64,000 bases of DNA from Cellulomonas sp. SLBN-39 (GCF_006715865.1 NZ_VFOA01000001.1:2728001-2792000); one strand, 5' to 3'. Positions 9,706-19,442 are shown, counted from the stretch's first letter. Translations and numbers: made by a program. The notes: generated from the sequence alone by a model not told the origin.

Positions 9706-10170
9706 ATGTCGAACGCAGTCAGCAAGCCGCAGCACATCAAGATCCTGGCCATCGTCGTCATGGTCTTCGGCGCGATCTTCGCGGTCGCCGGTACCGGGAC
9801 CTGGATCGCGGTGTCGAGCAACCTCGCCTCGGAGAAGATCGTCGTGTCCGAGGACGCGGCGGCGTTCGCCGGCGCGACGGTCGACACGCCGTGGGAGGCG
9901 TGGGCGCAGGCCGACATCATCAACCACCACGCCCTGGAGGCCTCGGGCGGCCTGACGTACTCCGAGCTGGACCGTGAGGACCCGGTCCGCGAGACGATGA
10001 TGAACGGCTCGTTCCTGCGGGCTTCGCTCTTCACGTCCGTCGTCGCGTTCGGTGTCGCGCTGCTGGTCTTCGGCCTCGGCGTCGTCTTCATCATCGTCGG
10101 CGAGACCCTGCGCCGCGTGGCCGCGACGGTCGAGACCTCGGCCGCCGCTCCGGAGCTGGCGAAGGTCTGA
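9706..10170 (+). CDS. Small two-helix membrane protein, paralogue of the 53.2-kb gene
   Basis: A 154-residue protein with one helix near the N-terminus (residues 11-34), a central extracytoplasmic segment and a second helix (about 108-137). The central block TPWEAWAQADIINHHALEASGGLTYSELDREDP and FLRASLFTSVVAFGVAL is repeated closely in the gene at 53213-53710. Proteins of this look are often labelled aromatic ring-opening dioxygenase LigA in databases, to my recollection. Nothing here resembles a dioxygenase and the label should not be trusted. RBS GGGGAG precedes the ATG at 9706. Function unknown; exported or envelope-located by topology. A strong terminator follows. Confidence 0.8.
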   Translation: MSNAVSKPQHIKILAIVVMVFGAIFAVAGTGTWIAVSSNLASEKIVVSEDAAAFAGATVDTPWEAWAQADIINHHALEASGGLTYSELDREDPVRETMMNGSFLRASLFTSVVAFGVALLVFGLGVVFIIVGETLRRVAATVETSAAAPELAKV

Positions 10171-10224
10171 CCGGCTCTTCCCCCTCACGGGCCGCCGACC
10201 GCGGCTCCGTCGAGCCGCACGCCG

Positions 10225-10263
10225 CGCGAGGGCCGGCACCCGTCACGGGTGCCGGCCCTCGCG
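10225..10263. terminator. Bidirectional terminator
   Basis: An 18-bp perfect stem (CGCGAGGGCCGGCACCCG and its complement) closes on a TCA loop. It lies between convergent genes ending at 10170 (plus) and 10297 (minus). Confidence 0.85.
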
Positions 10264-10296
10264 TCGTGCTCCCGGCGGGCGCCCGCCGGGGTCCGT

Positions 10297-10677
10297 TCAC
10301 CGGCGGTCGCGCCGACCGGCGGCCACCAGGGGGCCGACGATCATCCCGAGACCGGCCGCGACGAGCAGCCCGATCGCGGCGAGCTGGACATCGATCGTGT
10401 AGCCCGCGGCGACGGCGAGGACACCGGCGCCGACGACGGCGACGATCACGCCCCAGACGACGGTGCCGACCCGGACCCGGCGGCGCCGGGGCCCGACGGT
10501 GGCGGGTGTCGTGGCGTCGCCGTCGGGGGTGGTGCCGGCCGTGGCCGCGGCGTCCGACGTGCCCGTGCGGTCCGCCGGCGTCGTGGTGGCCGGTGCGTCG
10601 GGGCCGTCCGTGGCCGCCGCGGGGGCGGGTGTCCCGGCGGCGAGCGGGGGCAGGGGGCGGGTGTCGTCGGTGCTCAT
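10297..10677 (-). CDS. Small membrane protein of envelope-stress operon
   Basis: A 126-residue protein with a 65-residue Ala/Thr/Asp-rich N-terminus, a basic patch GPRRRRVRVG and two helices (about 70-90, 97-118) ending in AAGRRDRR. Its start overlaps the stop of the PspC-domain gene by 4 bp (ATGA, 10674-10677), so the two are translationally coupled. I do not recognise a named family. The position suggests an accessory to the LiaF/PspC-like protein. Confidence 0.75.
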   Translation of the reverse strand: MSTDDTRPLPPLAAGTPAPAAATDGPDAPATTTPADRTGTSDAAATAGTTPDGDATTPATVGPRRRRVRVGTVVWGVIVAVVGAGVLAVAAGYTIDVQLAAIGLLVAAGLGMIVGPLVAAGRRDRR

Positions 10678-12131
10678 GCTGCGTCCTCCTCGATGATCCG
10701 GATCTCGCCGGCGCCCACGTCCACGGTGAGGACGATCTGCGCGGCGCTGCCCGACTGCACGGCCTCGTCGTCCAGCTGCAGCCCGTCGAGCGCGACGCCC
10801 TCGTGCCGGAGCGTCTGCCCGTCGAGCTCCCAGCTGAGGGAGCCCGCCCCGACGGTCACGTCGGCGCTGACCGCGGCGTCGGCCGGGACGACGACGACCA
10901 GCTCGCCGGCGCCCAGGTCCACGGGCACCTGCAGCGGCTCGTCCTCGTCGAGCGGGACGGCCGTGAGGTCGACCCGCGAGCTGCCCATGCCCACGCTGAC
11001 GCCCTGCGCGGCGTCCTCCCGCGACGTGAAGACCCGCTCGTCCGACGTGACCGGGCCGTCGTCGGACGTCCACCACTCGGAGTCGACCTGCGCCACCAGC
11101 GCCGACGGCACCCAGACCAGGGCGCCGGCGATCGCGAGGAACCCGACGAACCCGCTGCTGCGTCCCCGCAGGCCGAGGGTGACGATGCCGAGGCCGGCGA
11201 TCACCAGGGCGATGCCGCCCGTGGTGAGCCACACCGACCCGGACCAGACGTCGGCGCGCTCGGCGAGCAGCAGCGCAGCCAGGCCCAGGGCGCTCAGACC
11301 GACGACGGCGCCGACGGTGGCGGCGTCCGCGCCGTTGCGCGGCGGGCGCGGGGGACGGGGCGGCGCCGGCGGCCGCGGTGCGGGCGGCGGCGACCCGTAG
11401 GGCGCGTAGCCGTACGGCGGCGGGGGCGGCGGGCCGACCGGCGGCACCGGCGCGCCGGGTGCCGCGACGGGCGGCAGCGGCACGGTGGCGGCGGGGCCGG
11501 CAGGAGCCGTCGCGCCCCAGGCGGCGCCGGCGGCGGGAGCCGGACCGGGGACGGGGACCGCCCCGGCGGCGGGCGCCGGGTACGGGCCGCCGGGCGGAGG
11601 CGTCGGCGTGCCGGGGCGACGTCGCACCGCGGTCACGACGAGCGCGCCGACGCCGACGAGGAACCCGAGCCACAGCAGGCCGGTGAACCAGCCCTCGCCG
11701 TCCCAGAACCACCACCACCCGTCGCCGCGGGCCAGCCCGACGACGAGGAACGCGAGGGCGCCGAGCAGGGCGACGTCGCTGCGGCCGGCGCCGAGCTCCT
11801 CGAGGTGGATGCGCCCGTCGGCCTGCTCGGGCAGCAGCGCCCAGGCGACGCCGTACAGCACGAGGCCGAGGCCGCCGAGCAGGAACGACACGGCGATCAG
11901 GCCGCGCACGAGCAGCGGGTCGACGCCCAGCCGTGCGGCGACGCCACCGGCGACGCCGCCGATCCAGCGGTCCTGCGTGCGGACCAGGCCCGTGCGGCGC
12001 ACGCCGGCCCAGAACGCGTTCTCCTGCGGGGGCGGGGCGCCCGGCGGGGTGCCGTAGGGCGGTCGGGCGGTCTGCGGCCCGGGTCCGTGCCCGGGGGTGC
12101 CGGCGGCGCCGGCGGGGCTCTGCGTGTCCAT
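10674..12131 (-). CDS. PspC-domain membrane protein with LiaF-like C-terminus
   Basis: A 485-residue protein. The N-terminal PspC domain (about residues 45-105) shows DRWIGGVAGGVAARLGVDPLLVRGL and VLYGVAWALLPE. Further helices follow, then a Pro-rich linker (with PPPPPPYGYAPYG) and another helix block. The C-terminus is a Gly/Val beta-repeat domain (VDLGAGELVVVVPADAAVSA) resembling LiaF/DUF2154 sensors. It is divergent from a PspC-fused histidine kinase and response regulator, together a Lia-type three-component layout. In that family LiaF restrains the kinase until cell-wall stress occurs; applying this here is inference. The start is ATG 12131. Confidence 0.82.
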   Translation of the reverse strand: MDTQSPAGAAGTPGHGPGPQTARPPYGTPPGAPPPQENAFWAGVRRTGLVRTQDRWIGGVAGGVAARLGVDPLLVRGLIAVSFLLGGLGLVLYGVAWALLPEQADGRIHLEELGAGRSDVALLGALAFLVVGLARGDGWWWFWDGEGWFTGLLWLGFLVGVGALVVTAVRRRPGTPTPPPGGPYPAPAAGAVPVPGPAPAAGAAWGATAPAGPAATVPLPPVAAPGAPVPPVGPPPPPPYGYAPYGSPPPAPRPPAPPRPPRPPRNGADAATVGAVVGLSALGLAALLLAERADVWSGSVWLTTGGIALVIAGLGIVTLGLRGRSSGFVGFLAIAGALVWVPSALVAQVDSEWWTSDDGPVTSDERVFTSREDAAQGVSVGMGSSRVDLTAVPLDEDEPLQVPVDLGAGELVVVVPADAAVSADVTVGAGSLSWELDGQTLRHEGVALDGLQLDDEAVQSGSAAQIVLTVDVGAGEIRIIEEDAA

Positions 12132-12278
12132 GGCTCGATCCTGGGCCCGGCGGGTGCGCGCCGGCATCGGGGACGGGCCCTGACCCGACCCTGGTCCGCC
12201 GGGGTCGGACCCCGGGCCGGACCCCGACGTCCACCCTGGTCCTGCCGGCGACCGCGCCGCAGCGGGCCCGTGACGTGC

Positions 12279-12293
12279 TTCGATCAGGGCGTG
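12279..12293 (+). promoter_or_regulatory. Leaderless promoter box for PspC-fused kinase
   Basis: TTCGAT (12279-12284) lies 6 nt before the GTG start. The 159-bp gap to the divergent gene leaves room for an operator for the downstream response regulator; I see no clear palindrome. Confidence 0.4.
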
Positions 12294-13622
12294 ACCACCG
12301 CACCTGCCGCACGCACGCCCGCCGCGCGCCTGCCCCTGCGCCGGCCCGAGCGCGGCCGGCTGCTCGGCGGCGTCGCGGCCGGTCTGGGCGCGCACCTGGA
12401 CGTGCCGGTGCCTCTCGTGCGGGTCGTGCTCCTCGCGCTCGTGCCGTTCGCCGGGCTGGGCCTGGCCGTGTACGTGTTCTGGTGGGTCACGGTGCCGGAG
12501 GGCGACCCCGCGGCCACGGCGACGGCGTCCCGGCCCAGCGCGCTGCAGCGTCTGGCGCGCCGGCAGCCGGGGGAGCCCCTGCTGCCGGCGGGCCGGCGGC
12601 TGCCGGTCGCGGACCTCGCGCTGGGCGGGCTGCTGGTCGTCGCGGCGGCCGTCCTCGTGGCGATGCGCCTGGGGGTCGAGCCGGCGGGCCGCTGGGCGCT
12701 GCCCGTGCTGGTGCTGCTCGTCGGCGTGGGCCTGGCCTGGTCGCAGCTCGACGCGGTCCAGCACGGGCGTGGCGACGGGCGGCGGGTCAGCGTGCTGCGG
12801 CTCACCGGCGGTGTGCTGCTCGCGTCGGCGGGGGTGGTGCTGCTCGTCGGCGAGGGCGTGGGCCGCGGTGTCGAGCCGGCCCTGCTGGCGCAGTCGGCGG
12901 TCGCGGGGCTGGCGGTGCTGCTGGGGGTGGGCCTGGTGCTCGCGCCGTGGTGGGTGCGCCTGGTCCGTGAGCTCGGCGACGAGCGGGCGGCCCGCGCGCG
13001 CGAGGCCGAGCGCGCCGACATCGCGGCGCACCTGCACGACTCGGTGCTGCAGACCCTCGCGCTGATCCGGGCACGGGCCGACGACGCCGCGGACGTGGCG
13101 CGGATGGCGCGCGCGCAGGAGCGCGAGCTGCGCGAGTGGATGTACGACGACCGGCGCGCGCCGGGCACGTCGGTGGCCGCGGACCTGCGGGCCGTGGTCG
13201 CGGAGGTCGAGGACTCCCGCTCGGGCCCGGGCGGGGAGCCCGTCGCGGTGGACCTCGTCGTGGTCGGCGACCGGGCGCCCGACGAGGACACGCTGGCCCT
13301 GCTGCAGGCGGCGCGGGAGGCCCTGGTCAACGCGGTCGTGCACGGCCGCCCGCCCGTGTCGGTGTACCTGGAGGCGGGCCCGGACGTCGTCGAGGTGTTC
13401 GTCCGGGACCGCGGCGACGGGTTCGACCTCGACGAGGTGGGCCCCGACCGCTTCGGCGTCCGGGAGTCGATCATGGGCCGGGTGCGCCGTCGCGGCGGCA
13501 CGGCCCGCGTGACGAGCAGCCCGGAGCGCGGCACGGAGGTGGCGCTGGCGATGCCGGTGGGCGACGCACGGGCGCAGGACGGGCAGGGGTCGTGGACGAC
13601 GGACGAGGAGCACGGGGCATGA
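12291..13622 (+). CDS. PspC-domain sensor histidine kinase (LiaS/NarL-type)
   Basis: A 443-residue membrane kinase. A PspC domain forms the N-terminus (GRLLGGVAAGLGAHLDVPVPLVRVVLL, about 22-75), followed by about four more helices. The HisKA_3 dimerisation segment is ERADIAAHLHDSVLQTLAL, whose first histidine after HLH(D) is the likely phospho-acceptor. The ATPase domain contains LLQAAREALVNAVVHG (N box) and VRDRGDGFD (G1). The stop overlaps the regulator's ATG (13619-13622), so the pair is co-translated. It shares the PspC domain with the divergent membrane protein, suggesting the two interact in the membrane. Confidence 0.9.
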   Translation: MTTAPAARTPAARLPLRRPERGRLLGGVAAGLGAHLDVPVPLVRVVLLALVPFAGLGLAVYVFWWVTVPEGDPAATATASRPSALQRLARRQPGEPLLPAGRRLPVADLALGGLLVVAAAVLVAMRLGVEPAGRWALPVLVLLVGVGLAWSQLDAVQHGRGDGRRVSVLRLTGGVLLASAGVVLLVGEGVGRGVEPALLAQSAVAGLAVLLGVGLVLAPWWVRLVRELGDERAARAREAERADIAAHLHDSVLQTLALIRARADDAADVARMARAQERELREWMYDDRRAPGTSVAADLRAVVAEVEDSRSGPGGEPVAVDLVVVGDRAPDEDTLALLQAAREALVNAVVHGRPPVSVYLEAGPDVVEVFVRDRGDGFDLDEVGPDRFGVRESIMGRVRRRGGTARVTSSPERGTEVALAMPVGDARAQDGQGSWTTDEEHGA

Positions 13623-14311
13623 GCGCGACGGGGACGGGACCGGGCGAGGCGGTGCCCGCCGGGGGACCGGTGGACGTGGTGCTGGTCGACGACCACCACA
13701 TGTTCCGCACCGGCGTGCGGGCCTCGCTGGACGCGCGGGTCCGGGTCGTCGGCGAGGCGGCGTCGGTGGACGAGGCGGTGCAGGTCGTGCACGCGCTGGC
13801 CCCGCCGGTGGTGCTGCTCGACGTGCACCTGCCCGGCGGTGACGGCGGCGGGGGGGCGGAGGTGGTCCGCCGCTGCCAGGACCTGCCTGGCACGCGGTTC
13901 CTCGCGCTGTCGGTGTCGGACGCGGCCGAGGACGTCGTGGCGGTGATCCGGGTGGGTGCGCGCGGCTACGTCACGAAGGCGATCGACCCGACCCAGCTCT
14001 CGGCCGCCGTGGTGCGCGTCGCCGGGGGTGACGCGGTGTTCTCGCCCCGGCTGGCGGGCTTCGTGCTCGACGCGTTCGGCGCGGCGGCGGGCGACGTGGC
14101 GACGGGCGACGACGAGCTCGACCGGCTCTCGGCGCGCGAGCGCGAGGTGATGCGGCTGATCGCGCGGGGCTACACGTACCGCGAGGTCGCGTCCGAGCTG
14201 TTCATCTCCGTCAAGACGGTGGAGACCCACGTGTCGGCGGTGCTGCGCAAGCTGCAGCTGTCGAACCGGCACGAGCTGACGCGGTGGGCGGCGGCCCGGC
14301 GCCTGCTCTGA
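13619..14311 (+). CDS. LuxR/NarL-type response regulator
   Basis: A 230-residue two-domain regulator. The receiver domain has the acidic pair VDDHHMF, the phospho-accepting aspartate in VVLLDVHLPGGDG and the conserved lysine in YVTKAI. The C-terminal LuxR HTH reads LSAREREVMRLIARGYTYRE followed by VKTVETHVSAVLRKL. It is translationally coupled to the kinase upstream. The likely target is the divergent PspC operon and its own promoter, by analogy with Lia/Mac systems. A six-glycine run (GDGGGGAEV) after the receiver beta3 strand is slightly unusual. Confidence 0.93.
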   Translation: MSATGTGPGEAVPAGGPVDVVLVDDHHMFRTGVRASLDARVRVVGEAASVDEAVQVVHALAPPVVLLDVHLPGGDGGGGAEVVRRCQDLPGTRFLALSVSDAAEDVVAVIRVGARGYVTKAIDPTQLSAAVVRVAGGDAVFSPRLAGFVLDAFGAAAGDVATGDDELDRLSAREREVMRLIARGYTYREVASELFISVKTVETHVSAVLRKLQLSNRHELTRWAAARRLL

Positions 14312-14399
14312 GGCGGGGTGCCGTCCTGGTCCCGGCCGGGCGTGACGCGCACCACGCCGGCATCGCCGCCCAGGGGAAGTGACAAGGTGTCAGCACGTC

Positions 14400-14415
14400 T
14401 ACGATGGGCCGCATG
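14400..14415 (+). promoter_or_regulatory. Leaderless promoter box for 14413 gene
   Basis: TACGAT (14400-14405) precedes the ATG at 14413 by 7 nt, supporting that start over the ATG at 14404, which lies inside the box. Confidence 0.5.
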
Positions 14416-14760
14416 GAGATCGTCTACGGCGTCCTGGTCGTGCTGCACCTCATCGGCTGGGCGATGGTGCTCGGCGGCGCCCTCGCGGGCCTGCGCACCG
14501 CCACCCTCACCCCCGGGGCCTTCCACGGCGTCCTGACCGCCCTGGTCACGGGCATCCTGCTGGTCGGGCTCGCCTCCTCCGGCGTGGCCGGGCACGAGCC
14601 GAACAACGTCAAGGTCGCGGTCAAGCTCGTCGTCGCGCTCGTCGTCACCGGCCTCGTCGTGGTCGCCCGCCGGCGCCCCGAGGTGGTCACCTCCGGCTAC
14701 CTCGGCGGGGTGGCCGGCCTGACGGCGCTGAACGTCGCGATCGCCGTCCTCTGGCGCTGA
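14413..14760 (+). CDS. Small hydrophobic membrane protein, four helices
   Basis: A 115-residue almost entirely hydrophobic protein starting MEIVYGVLVVLHLIGWAMVL. Four helices are predicted (about 2-22, 36-54, 65-83, 93-113), with a conserved-looking HEPNNVKVAVKL loop. It is leaderless and followed by a terminator, so it is probably monocistronic. I do not recognise the family beyond generic actinobacterial small integral membrane proteins, and give no function. Confidence 0.78.
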   Translation: MEIVYGVLVVLHLIGWAMVLGGALAGLRTATLTPGAFHGVLTALVTGILLVGLASSGVAGHEPNNVKVAVKLVVALVVTGLVVVARRRPEVVTSGYLGGVAGLTALNVAIAVLWR

Positions 14761-14767
14761 CGCCCGT

Positions 14768-14799
14768 CCCCGTGCCGGGTGCGTGCGCGCGGCACGGGG
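14768..14799 (+). terminator. Terminator after 14413 gene
   Basis: CCCCGTGCCG pairs with CGGCACGGGG around a 12-nt loop, 8 nt after the stop and upstream of pcrA. Confidence 0.6.
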
Positions 14800-14815
14800 T
14801 GTCGGTGGGGGCGCC

Positions 14816-14833
14816 TAGGCTGGGTCCGCCATG
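14816..14833 (+). promoter_or_regulatory. Leaderless promoter box for pcrA
   Basis: TAGGCT (14816-14821) lies 9 nt before the ATG. No Shine-Dalgarno sequence is present. Confidence 0.5.
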
Positions 14834-17410
14834 ACGTCGCTGTTCGAGAGCCTCGACCTCCCCGTCCCTGCCGCAGCCGTGCCCGGGGGCGTGGTGCCGC
14901 GCACCGCGGGCCCGTCGGCGACCCCCGACGCGCGAGCCGCGGTCGCCCGGTCGCACGCCGGGGAGTCCTCCGGGCTCCCGCTGGTCGTGCCGCCCCGGCG
15001 GGACGACGACGACCCCCGGGCCGCCGACCGGGCGGAGCGGGAGGCCGCCCGCGCCGACGCGCTCCTCGACGGTCTCAACCCGGAGCAGCGCGAGGCCGTG
15101 CTGCACGCGGGCGGCCCGCTGCTCATCGTGGCCGGGGCCGGCTCGGGCAAGACGCGGGTGCTCACGCACCGCATCGCGTACCTGCTGGCCACCCACCGGG
15201 CCCGCGCGGGCGAGGTCCTCGCGATCACGTTCACCAACAAGGCCGCCGCGGAGATGCGCGAGCGCGTCGAGGCCCTCGTGGGGCCGTCCGCGCAGCGCAT
15301 GTGGGTCTCGACGTTCCACTCGGCGTGCGTGCGCATCCTGCGCCGCGAGGCCGCGACGCTCGGGCTGCGCACGAGCTTCTCCATCTACGACCAGGCCGAC
15401 TCCCAGCGCCTGCTCACGCTCGTGGCGCGCGAGCTCGAGCTCGACCCCAAGAAGTACCCCGCCAAGGCCCTCGGCCACCGGATCTCCGCCCTCAAGGACG
15501 AGCTGGTCGACCACGAGGACTACGCGCGCACGCACGGTGGCGGCCCGGCGCACGAGTTCGACACCGTCCTGGCGCAGGTCTACACGCGGTACCAGCAGCG
15601 GCTGCGGCAGGCGCACGCGCTGGACTTCGACGACCTCATCATGAGCACGGTCCACCTGCTGCAGGGCTTCCCGCAGGTCGCCGAGCACTACCGGCGCCGG
15701 TTCCGCCACGTGCTGGTCGACGAGTACCAGGACACCAACCACGCCCAGTACGTGCTCGTGCGCGAGCTCGTCGGCGTGGGCGGGCCCGACGGGTCGGACG
15801 CGGAGGTGGTCGAGGGGTCCGTGGGCCGCGGCGAGCTCACCGTGGTCGGCGACGCCGACCAGTCGATCTACGCGTTCCGGGGCGCGAACATCCGCAACAT
15901 CCTCGAGTTCGAGGCCGACTACCCCGACGCGCGCACGATCCTGCTGGAGCAGAACTACCGGTCGACGCAGACGATCCTGTCGGCCGCCAACGCCGTCATC
16001 AGCAAGAACTCCGGACGGCGGGCCAAGCGGCTGTGGACGGACTCCGGCGCGGGTGCGCAGATCGTCGCCTACGTGGCCGACGACGAGCACCAGGAGGCGC
16101 GCTTCGTCGCCGAGGAGATCGACCGGCTCGGCGACAGCGACGGCGTGCGGCCCGGCGACGTGGCGATCTTCTACCGGGCCAACGCCCAGTCCCGCGCGCT
16201 GGAGGAGGTGCTCGTGCGCGTCGGCCTGCCGTACAAGGTCGTCGGCGGCACGCGCTTCTACGAGCGCAAGGAGATCAAGGACGCGATCGCCTACCTGCGG
16301 GCCGTCGCGAACCCCGACGACGACGTGAGCACCCGGCGCATCCTCAACGTGCCCAAGCGTGGGCTGGGCGAGCGCTCGGAGCAGATGGTCGCCGCGTTCG
16401 CCGAGCGCGAGCGCGTCTCGTTCGGGGCCGCGCTGGTCCGGCTCGACGAGGTCCCCGGCCTCGGCACGCGGGCGGTGACGGGGCTGCGCGCGTTCGCGGG
16501 CATGCTGGACGAGCTGCGCGACCTGGCTGCGTCCGGCGCCGGCCCCGCCCAGGTGCTCGGTGCCGTGCTCGACCGCAGCGGCTACCTCGCCGAGCTGCGT
16601 GCCAGCGAGGACCCGCAGGACGGCTCCCGGGTGGAGAACCTCGCCGAGCTGCACGCCGTCGCCGCGGAGTTCGAGCAGTCGGACCCCGAGGGCGACCTCA
16701 CCGACTTCCTCGAGCGCGTCTCGCTCGTCGCGGACTCCGACCAGATCCCGGTGCCCGACGGTGCGGGCGACGGCGCGCCCGTGCAGGACCCCGGGGTCGT
16801 GACGCTCATGACCCTGCACACGGCCAAGGGCCTGGAGTTCCCGGTCGTGTTCCTCACGGGCATGGAGGACGGCACGTTCCCGCACATGCGGTCGCTGGCC
16901 GACACCGACCAGCTCGCGGAGGAGCGCCGGCTCGCGTACGTCGGTCTCACGCGCGCCCGTGAGCGGCTCTACGTCTCGCGGGCCGCGCTGCGGACCGCCT
17001 GGGGCGTGCCGAACGAGCTGCCGCCGAGCCGGTTCCTCGACGACCTGCCCACCGACCTCGTCGACTGGCGCCGTCGGGAGTCCTCGACGTCGCGGCTGCG
17101 CGGCGGCTGGGGCTCCGGGTTCGGCAGCGCCGGGCGCGGCACGTCCGGCGGGAGCCGCGACGGCGGGACGCGCGCGGAGACCCGCGCACCCCTGCCGCGC
17201 ACCGGTGCGTCGTTCGGGTCGGCGACCCCCCGCCCGTCCGGCGCCGTGCCGGACCTGCAGGTAGGGGAGAAGGTCACCCACGACTCGTACGGGCTCGGCA
17301 CGGTCGTCTCGCTCGAGGGGTCGGGGCAGAACTCCGTCGCCAAGGTCGACTTCGGCTCGAACGGCACCAAGCGGCTGCTGCTGCGCTACTCGCCGGTGAC
17401 CAAGCTCTAG
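14831..17410 (+). CDS. pcrA: UvrD/PcrA-type 3'-5' DNA helicase
   Basis: An 859-residue superfamily-1A helicase for nucleotide excision repair and clearing replication/transcription conflicts. Motifs in order: Q (LNPEQREAV), I ([18 protein letters not shown]), Ia ([15 protein letters not shown]), II ([13 protein letters not shown]), III ([14 protein letters not shown]), IV (LEQNYRST), V ([15 protein letters not shown]) and VI ([18 protein letters not shown]). A roughly 75-residue N-terminal extension precedes the Q motif. The last 50 residues ([20 protein letters not shown]) match the Tudor-like module by which PcrA/UvrD bind RNA polymerase. The gene order pcrA/uvrD1 then sucCD matches mycobacteria, from memory. 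Its stop shares CTAG with the convergent kinase gene. Confidence 0.96.
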   Translation: MTSLFESLDLPVPAAAVPGGVVPRTAGPSATPDARAAVARSHAGESSGLPLVVPPRRDDDDPRAADRAEREAARADALLDGLNPEQREAVLHAGGPLLIVAGAGSGKTRVLTHRIAYLLATHRARAGEVLAITFTNKAAAEMRERVEALVGPSAQRMWVSTFHSACVRILRREAATLGLRTSFSIYDQADSQRLLTLVARELELDPKKYPAKALGHRISALKDELVDHEDYARTHGGGPAHEFDTVLAQVYTRYQQRLRQAHALDFDDLIMSTVHLLQGFPQVAEHYRRRFRHVLVDEYQDTNHAQYVLVRELVGVGGPDGSDAEVVEGSVGRGELTVVGDADQSIYAFRGANIRNILEFEADYPDARTILLEQNYRSTQTILSAANAVISKNSGRRAKRLWTDSGAGAQIVAYVADDEHQEARFVAEEIDRLGDSDGVRPGDVAIFYRANAQSRALEEVLVRVGLPYKVVGGTRFYERKEIKDAIAYLRAVANPDDDVSTRRILNVPKRGLGERSEQMVAAFAERERVSFGAALVRLDEVPGLGTRAVTGLRAFAGMLDELRDLAASGAGPAQVLGAVLDRSGYLAELRASEDPQDGSRVENLAELHAVAAEFEQSDPEGDLTDFLERVSLVADSDQIPVPDGAGDGAPVQDPGVVTLMTLHTAKGLEFPVVFLTGMEDGTFPHMRSLADTDQLAEERRLAYVGLTRARERLYVSRAALRTAWGVPNELPPSRFLDDLPTDLVDWRRRESSTSRLRGGWGSGFGSAGRGTSGGSRDGGTRAETRAPLPRTGASFGSATPRPSGAVPDLQVGEKVTHDSYGLGTVVSLEGSGQNSVAKVDFGSNGTKRLLLRYSPVTKL

Positions 17411-18108
17411 GACCCGGTCGGGCGGCCGGAAGCTCCCGCGCCGTCGGGCCGCCGCACCACGGGATGCGCGGGGTCGGCGTTGTCGACGACGACGTCCGCG
17501 CGGCCGACGGGGTCGCAGGCGCGCAGGTAGAGCCGCTGCCCCTCGACGTAGCGGGCGTTGGCCGGGTCGGCGGGGTCGGGCGGGCAGCCGTCGCGGACCG
17601 CCATGCGTGCGAAGGTCACCTCGAACGGGGCGTCGACCCACACGGCCAGGTCCCACGCCCCGGCGAGCTCGTCGCGCTGGAGGAAGATCCCGTCGACGAC
17701 GAGCGCGGCGTCCTCGTCGACGTCCAGCCAGGGCAGTCCGGGATCGGCGTCGGTCGCGAGGTCGTGCACGGCGGTGCGGACGCGCCGCGGCCCGGCGTGG
17801 TCGGCGGCGAGCGGGTCGAGGAGCACGGTCCGGAACGTGCCGAGGTCGTAGGAGTCGTGGAAGAAGCCCTCGGGGCTGGTGCCCCCGCGCCGGTGCCGGA
17901 CCGCGCGGGGGTGGTGGAACCCGTCGACGGAGGCACGGACCACGGAGGCGCCGCGGGCGCGGAGCACGGCGGCCAGGTCGTCGGCAAGGGTGGTCTTGCC
18001 GGCGCCGTCGACCCCGTCGACCGCGACGCGCACCGGCCGGCCCAGGACGACGGGGGAGGGGACGAGGTCGGCGACGTGCCGGAGCACGACGTCCCGGGTG
18101 CTGGTCAC
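17407..18108 (-). CDS. Uridine-kinase-like P-loop nucleoside kinase
   Basis: A 233-residue P-loop kinase starting [20 protein letters not shown]. Walker A is [17 protein letters not shown] (about residues 31-47). [14 protein letters not shown] segment and the DSYD motif match actinobacterial uridine-kinase-like proteins, which phosphorylate a nucleoside or related small substrate. [12 protein letters not shown] and [13 protein letters not shown] follow as in the family. The substrate is not determinable. The GTG at 18108 is chosen because TACCGT is 6 nt upstream. Its stop overlaps that of pcrA (both use CTAG at 17407-17410), so the genes are convergent with no space for a terminator. Confidence 0.82.
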   Translation of the reverse strand: MTSTRDVVLRHVADLVPSPVVLGRPVRVAVDGVDGAGKTTLADDLAAVLRARGASVVRASVDGFHHPRAVRHRRGGTSPEGFFHDSYDLGTFRTVLLDPLAADHAGPRRVRTAVHDLATDADPGLPWLDVDEDAALVVDGIFLQRDELAGAWDLAVWVDAPFEVTFARMAVRDGCPPDPADPANARYVEGQRLYLRACDPVGRADVVVDNADPAHPVVRRPDGAGASGRPTGS

Positions 18109-18120
18109 GCGCGCACGGTA
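18106..18120 (-). promoter_or_regulatory. Leaderless promoter box for nucleoside kinase
   Basis: On the minus strand TACCGT (18120-18115) is 6 nt before the GTG at 18108. Confidence 0.45.
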
Positions 18121-18154
18121 GCCGACCCCGGCCGACGGGTGACCCGGGCCACAT

Positions 18155-18175
18155 TCTGTCGATGTCAAGGAACCT
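18155..18175 (+). promoter_or_regulatory. Promoter element shared with icd, upstream of sucC
   Basis: TCTGTCGATGTC followed by AAGGAACCT matches the icd element at 34839-34859 in 17 of 21 positions, including a trailing AACCT. The core TCGAYGTCRAG is near-palindromic. It lies 85 bp before the sucC start. This is a candidate binding site for a common TCA-cycle regulator; the regulator is unknown. Confidence 0.5.
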
Positions 18176-18260
18176 CGGTCCCGGGGATACGATCGTGCGC
18201 GGCGACGCGGCCGCACCGGGCCGTCGGCAGCATGCGGTCGAGGAGAGGAAACCGGACCAG

Positions 18261-19442
18261 GTGGACCTGTTCGAGTACCAGGCACGTGACCTGTTCGAGA
18301 AGCACGGCGTACCCGTGCTGGGCGGCATCGTCGCCACGACCCCCGACGAGGCCCGTGCCGCGGCGCAGCAGCTGCTGCCGGCCGAGGGCGGCGTCGTGGT
18401 CGTCAAGGCGCAGGTGAAGACCGGCGGGCGCGGCAAGGCGGGTGGCGTGAAGATCGCCCGGTCCGCCGACGAGGCGGCCGAGAAGGCCGGCGAGATCCTC
18501 GGCATGGACATCAAGGGCCACACGGTCCACCGCGTGATGATCGCCGCGGGGGCCCGGATCGCCCAGGAGTTCTACTTCTCCCTCCTGCTCGACCGCGCCG
18601 AGCGTCGCTACCTGGCGATGTGCTCGGTCGAGGGCGGCATGGAGATCGAGCAGCTCGCCGTCGAGCGCCCCGAGGCCCTCGCGCGCGTCGCGGTCGACCC
18701 GCGGACTGGCATCGACGCGGCGAAGGCCGACGAGATCGTCGCGGCCGCCGGGTTCCCGGCCGAGCTGGCCCCGAAGGTCGCCGCCGTGCTGCAGAAGCTG
18801 TGGGACGTCTACCGCGAGGAGGACGCGACGCTCGTCGAGGTCAACCCGCTCGTGCTGACCGAGGAGGGCGACGTCGTCGCGCTCGACGGCAAGGTCACGC
18901 TCGACGCGAACGCGGGCTTCCGGCACGCCGACCACGCGGCCCTCGAGGACGCGCAGGCCGCGGACCCGCTGGAGGCCCGCGCCAAGGAGAAGGACCTCAA
19001 CTACGTCAAGCTCGACGGCGAGGTCGGCATCATCGGCAACGGCGCCGGGCTCGTCATGAGCACGCTCGACGTGGTCGCGTACGCCGGGGAGGCGCACGGC
19101 GGGGTGCGCCCGGCCAACTTCCTCGACATCGGCGGCGGCGCGTCCGCCGAGGTCATGGCGGCCGGGCTCGACATCATCCTCACGGACCCGCAGGTCAAGT
19201 CCGTGCTGGTCAACGTCTTCGGCGGCATCACCGCCTGCGACGCGGTGGCCAACGGCATCGTCGCGGCCCTGGAGATCCTCGGCGACGAGGCCTCCAAGCC
19301 GCTCGTCGTGCGGCTGGACGGCAACAACGTGCTCGAGGGCCGGCGCATCCTCGCCGAGGCCGCGCACCCGCTGGTGACGCTGGCCGACACGATGGACGGC
19401 GGCGCCGACACGGCGGCCGCCCTCGCGCACGCGGCCCGCTGA
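18261..19442 (+). CDS. sucC: Succinyl-CoA synthetase beta subunit (ADP-forming)
   Basis: A 393-residue ATP-grasp subunit that, with SucD, makes succinate and ATP/GTP from succinyl-CoA in the TCA cycle. It starts [20 protein letters not shown]. Nucleotide-binding features include [18 protein letters not shown] and the Mg-binding EVNPLVLT. The ligase domain contains [11 protein letters not shown] and [15 protein letters not shown], the usual CoA-ligase signatures. The GTG at 18261 has GGAGAGG 9 nt upstream. A TACGAT box is at 18188-18193. sucD follows after 34 bp in the same operon. Confidence 0.97.
   Translation: MDLFEYQARDLFEKHGVPVLGGIVATTPDEARAAAQQLLPAEGGVVVVKAQVKTGGRGKAGGVKIARSADEAAEKAGEILGMDIKGHTVHRVMIAAGARIAQEFYFSLLLDRAERRYLAMCSVEGGMEIEQLAVERPEALARVAVDPRTGIDAAKADEIVAAAGFPAELAPKVAAVLQKLWDVYREEDATLVEVNPLVLTEEGDVVALDGKVTLDANAGFRHADHAALEDAQAADPLEARAKEKDLNYVKLDGEVGIIGNGAGLVMSTLDVVAYAGEAHGGVRPANFLDIGGGASAEVMAAGLDIILTDPQVKSVLVNVFGGITACDAVANGIVAALEILGDEASKPLVVRLDGNNVLEGRRILAEAAHPLVTLADTMDGGADTAAALAHAAR

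Noticed and set aside
9706..10170. Aromatic ring-opening dioxygenase LigA
   Set aside because: This database-style label does not fit: the protein is two membrane helices with no dioxygenase metal site.
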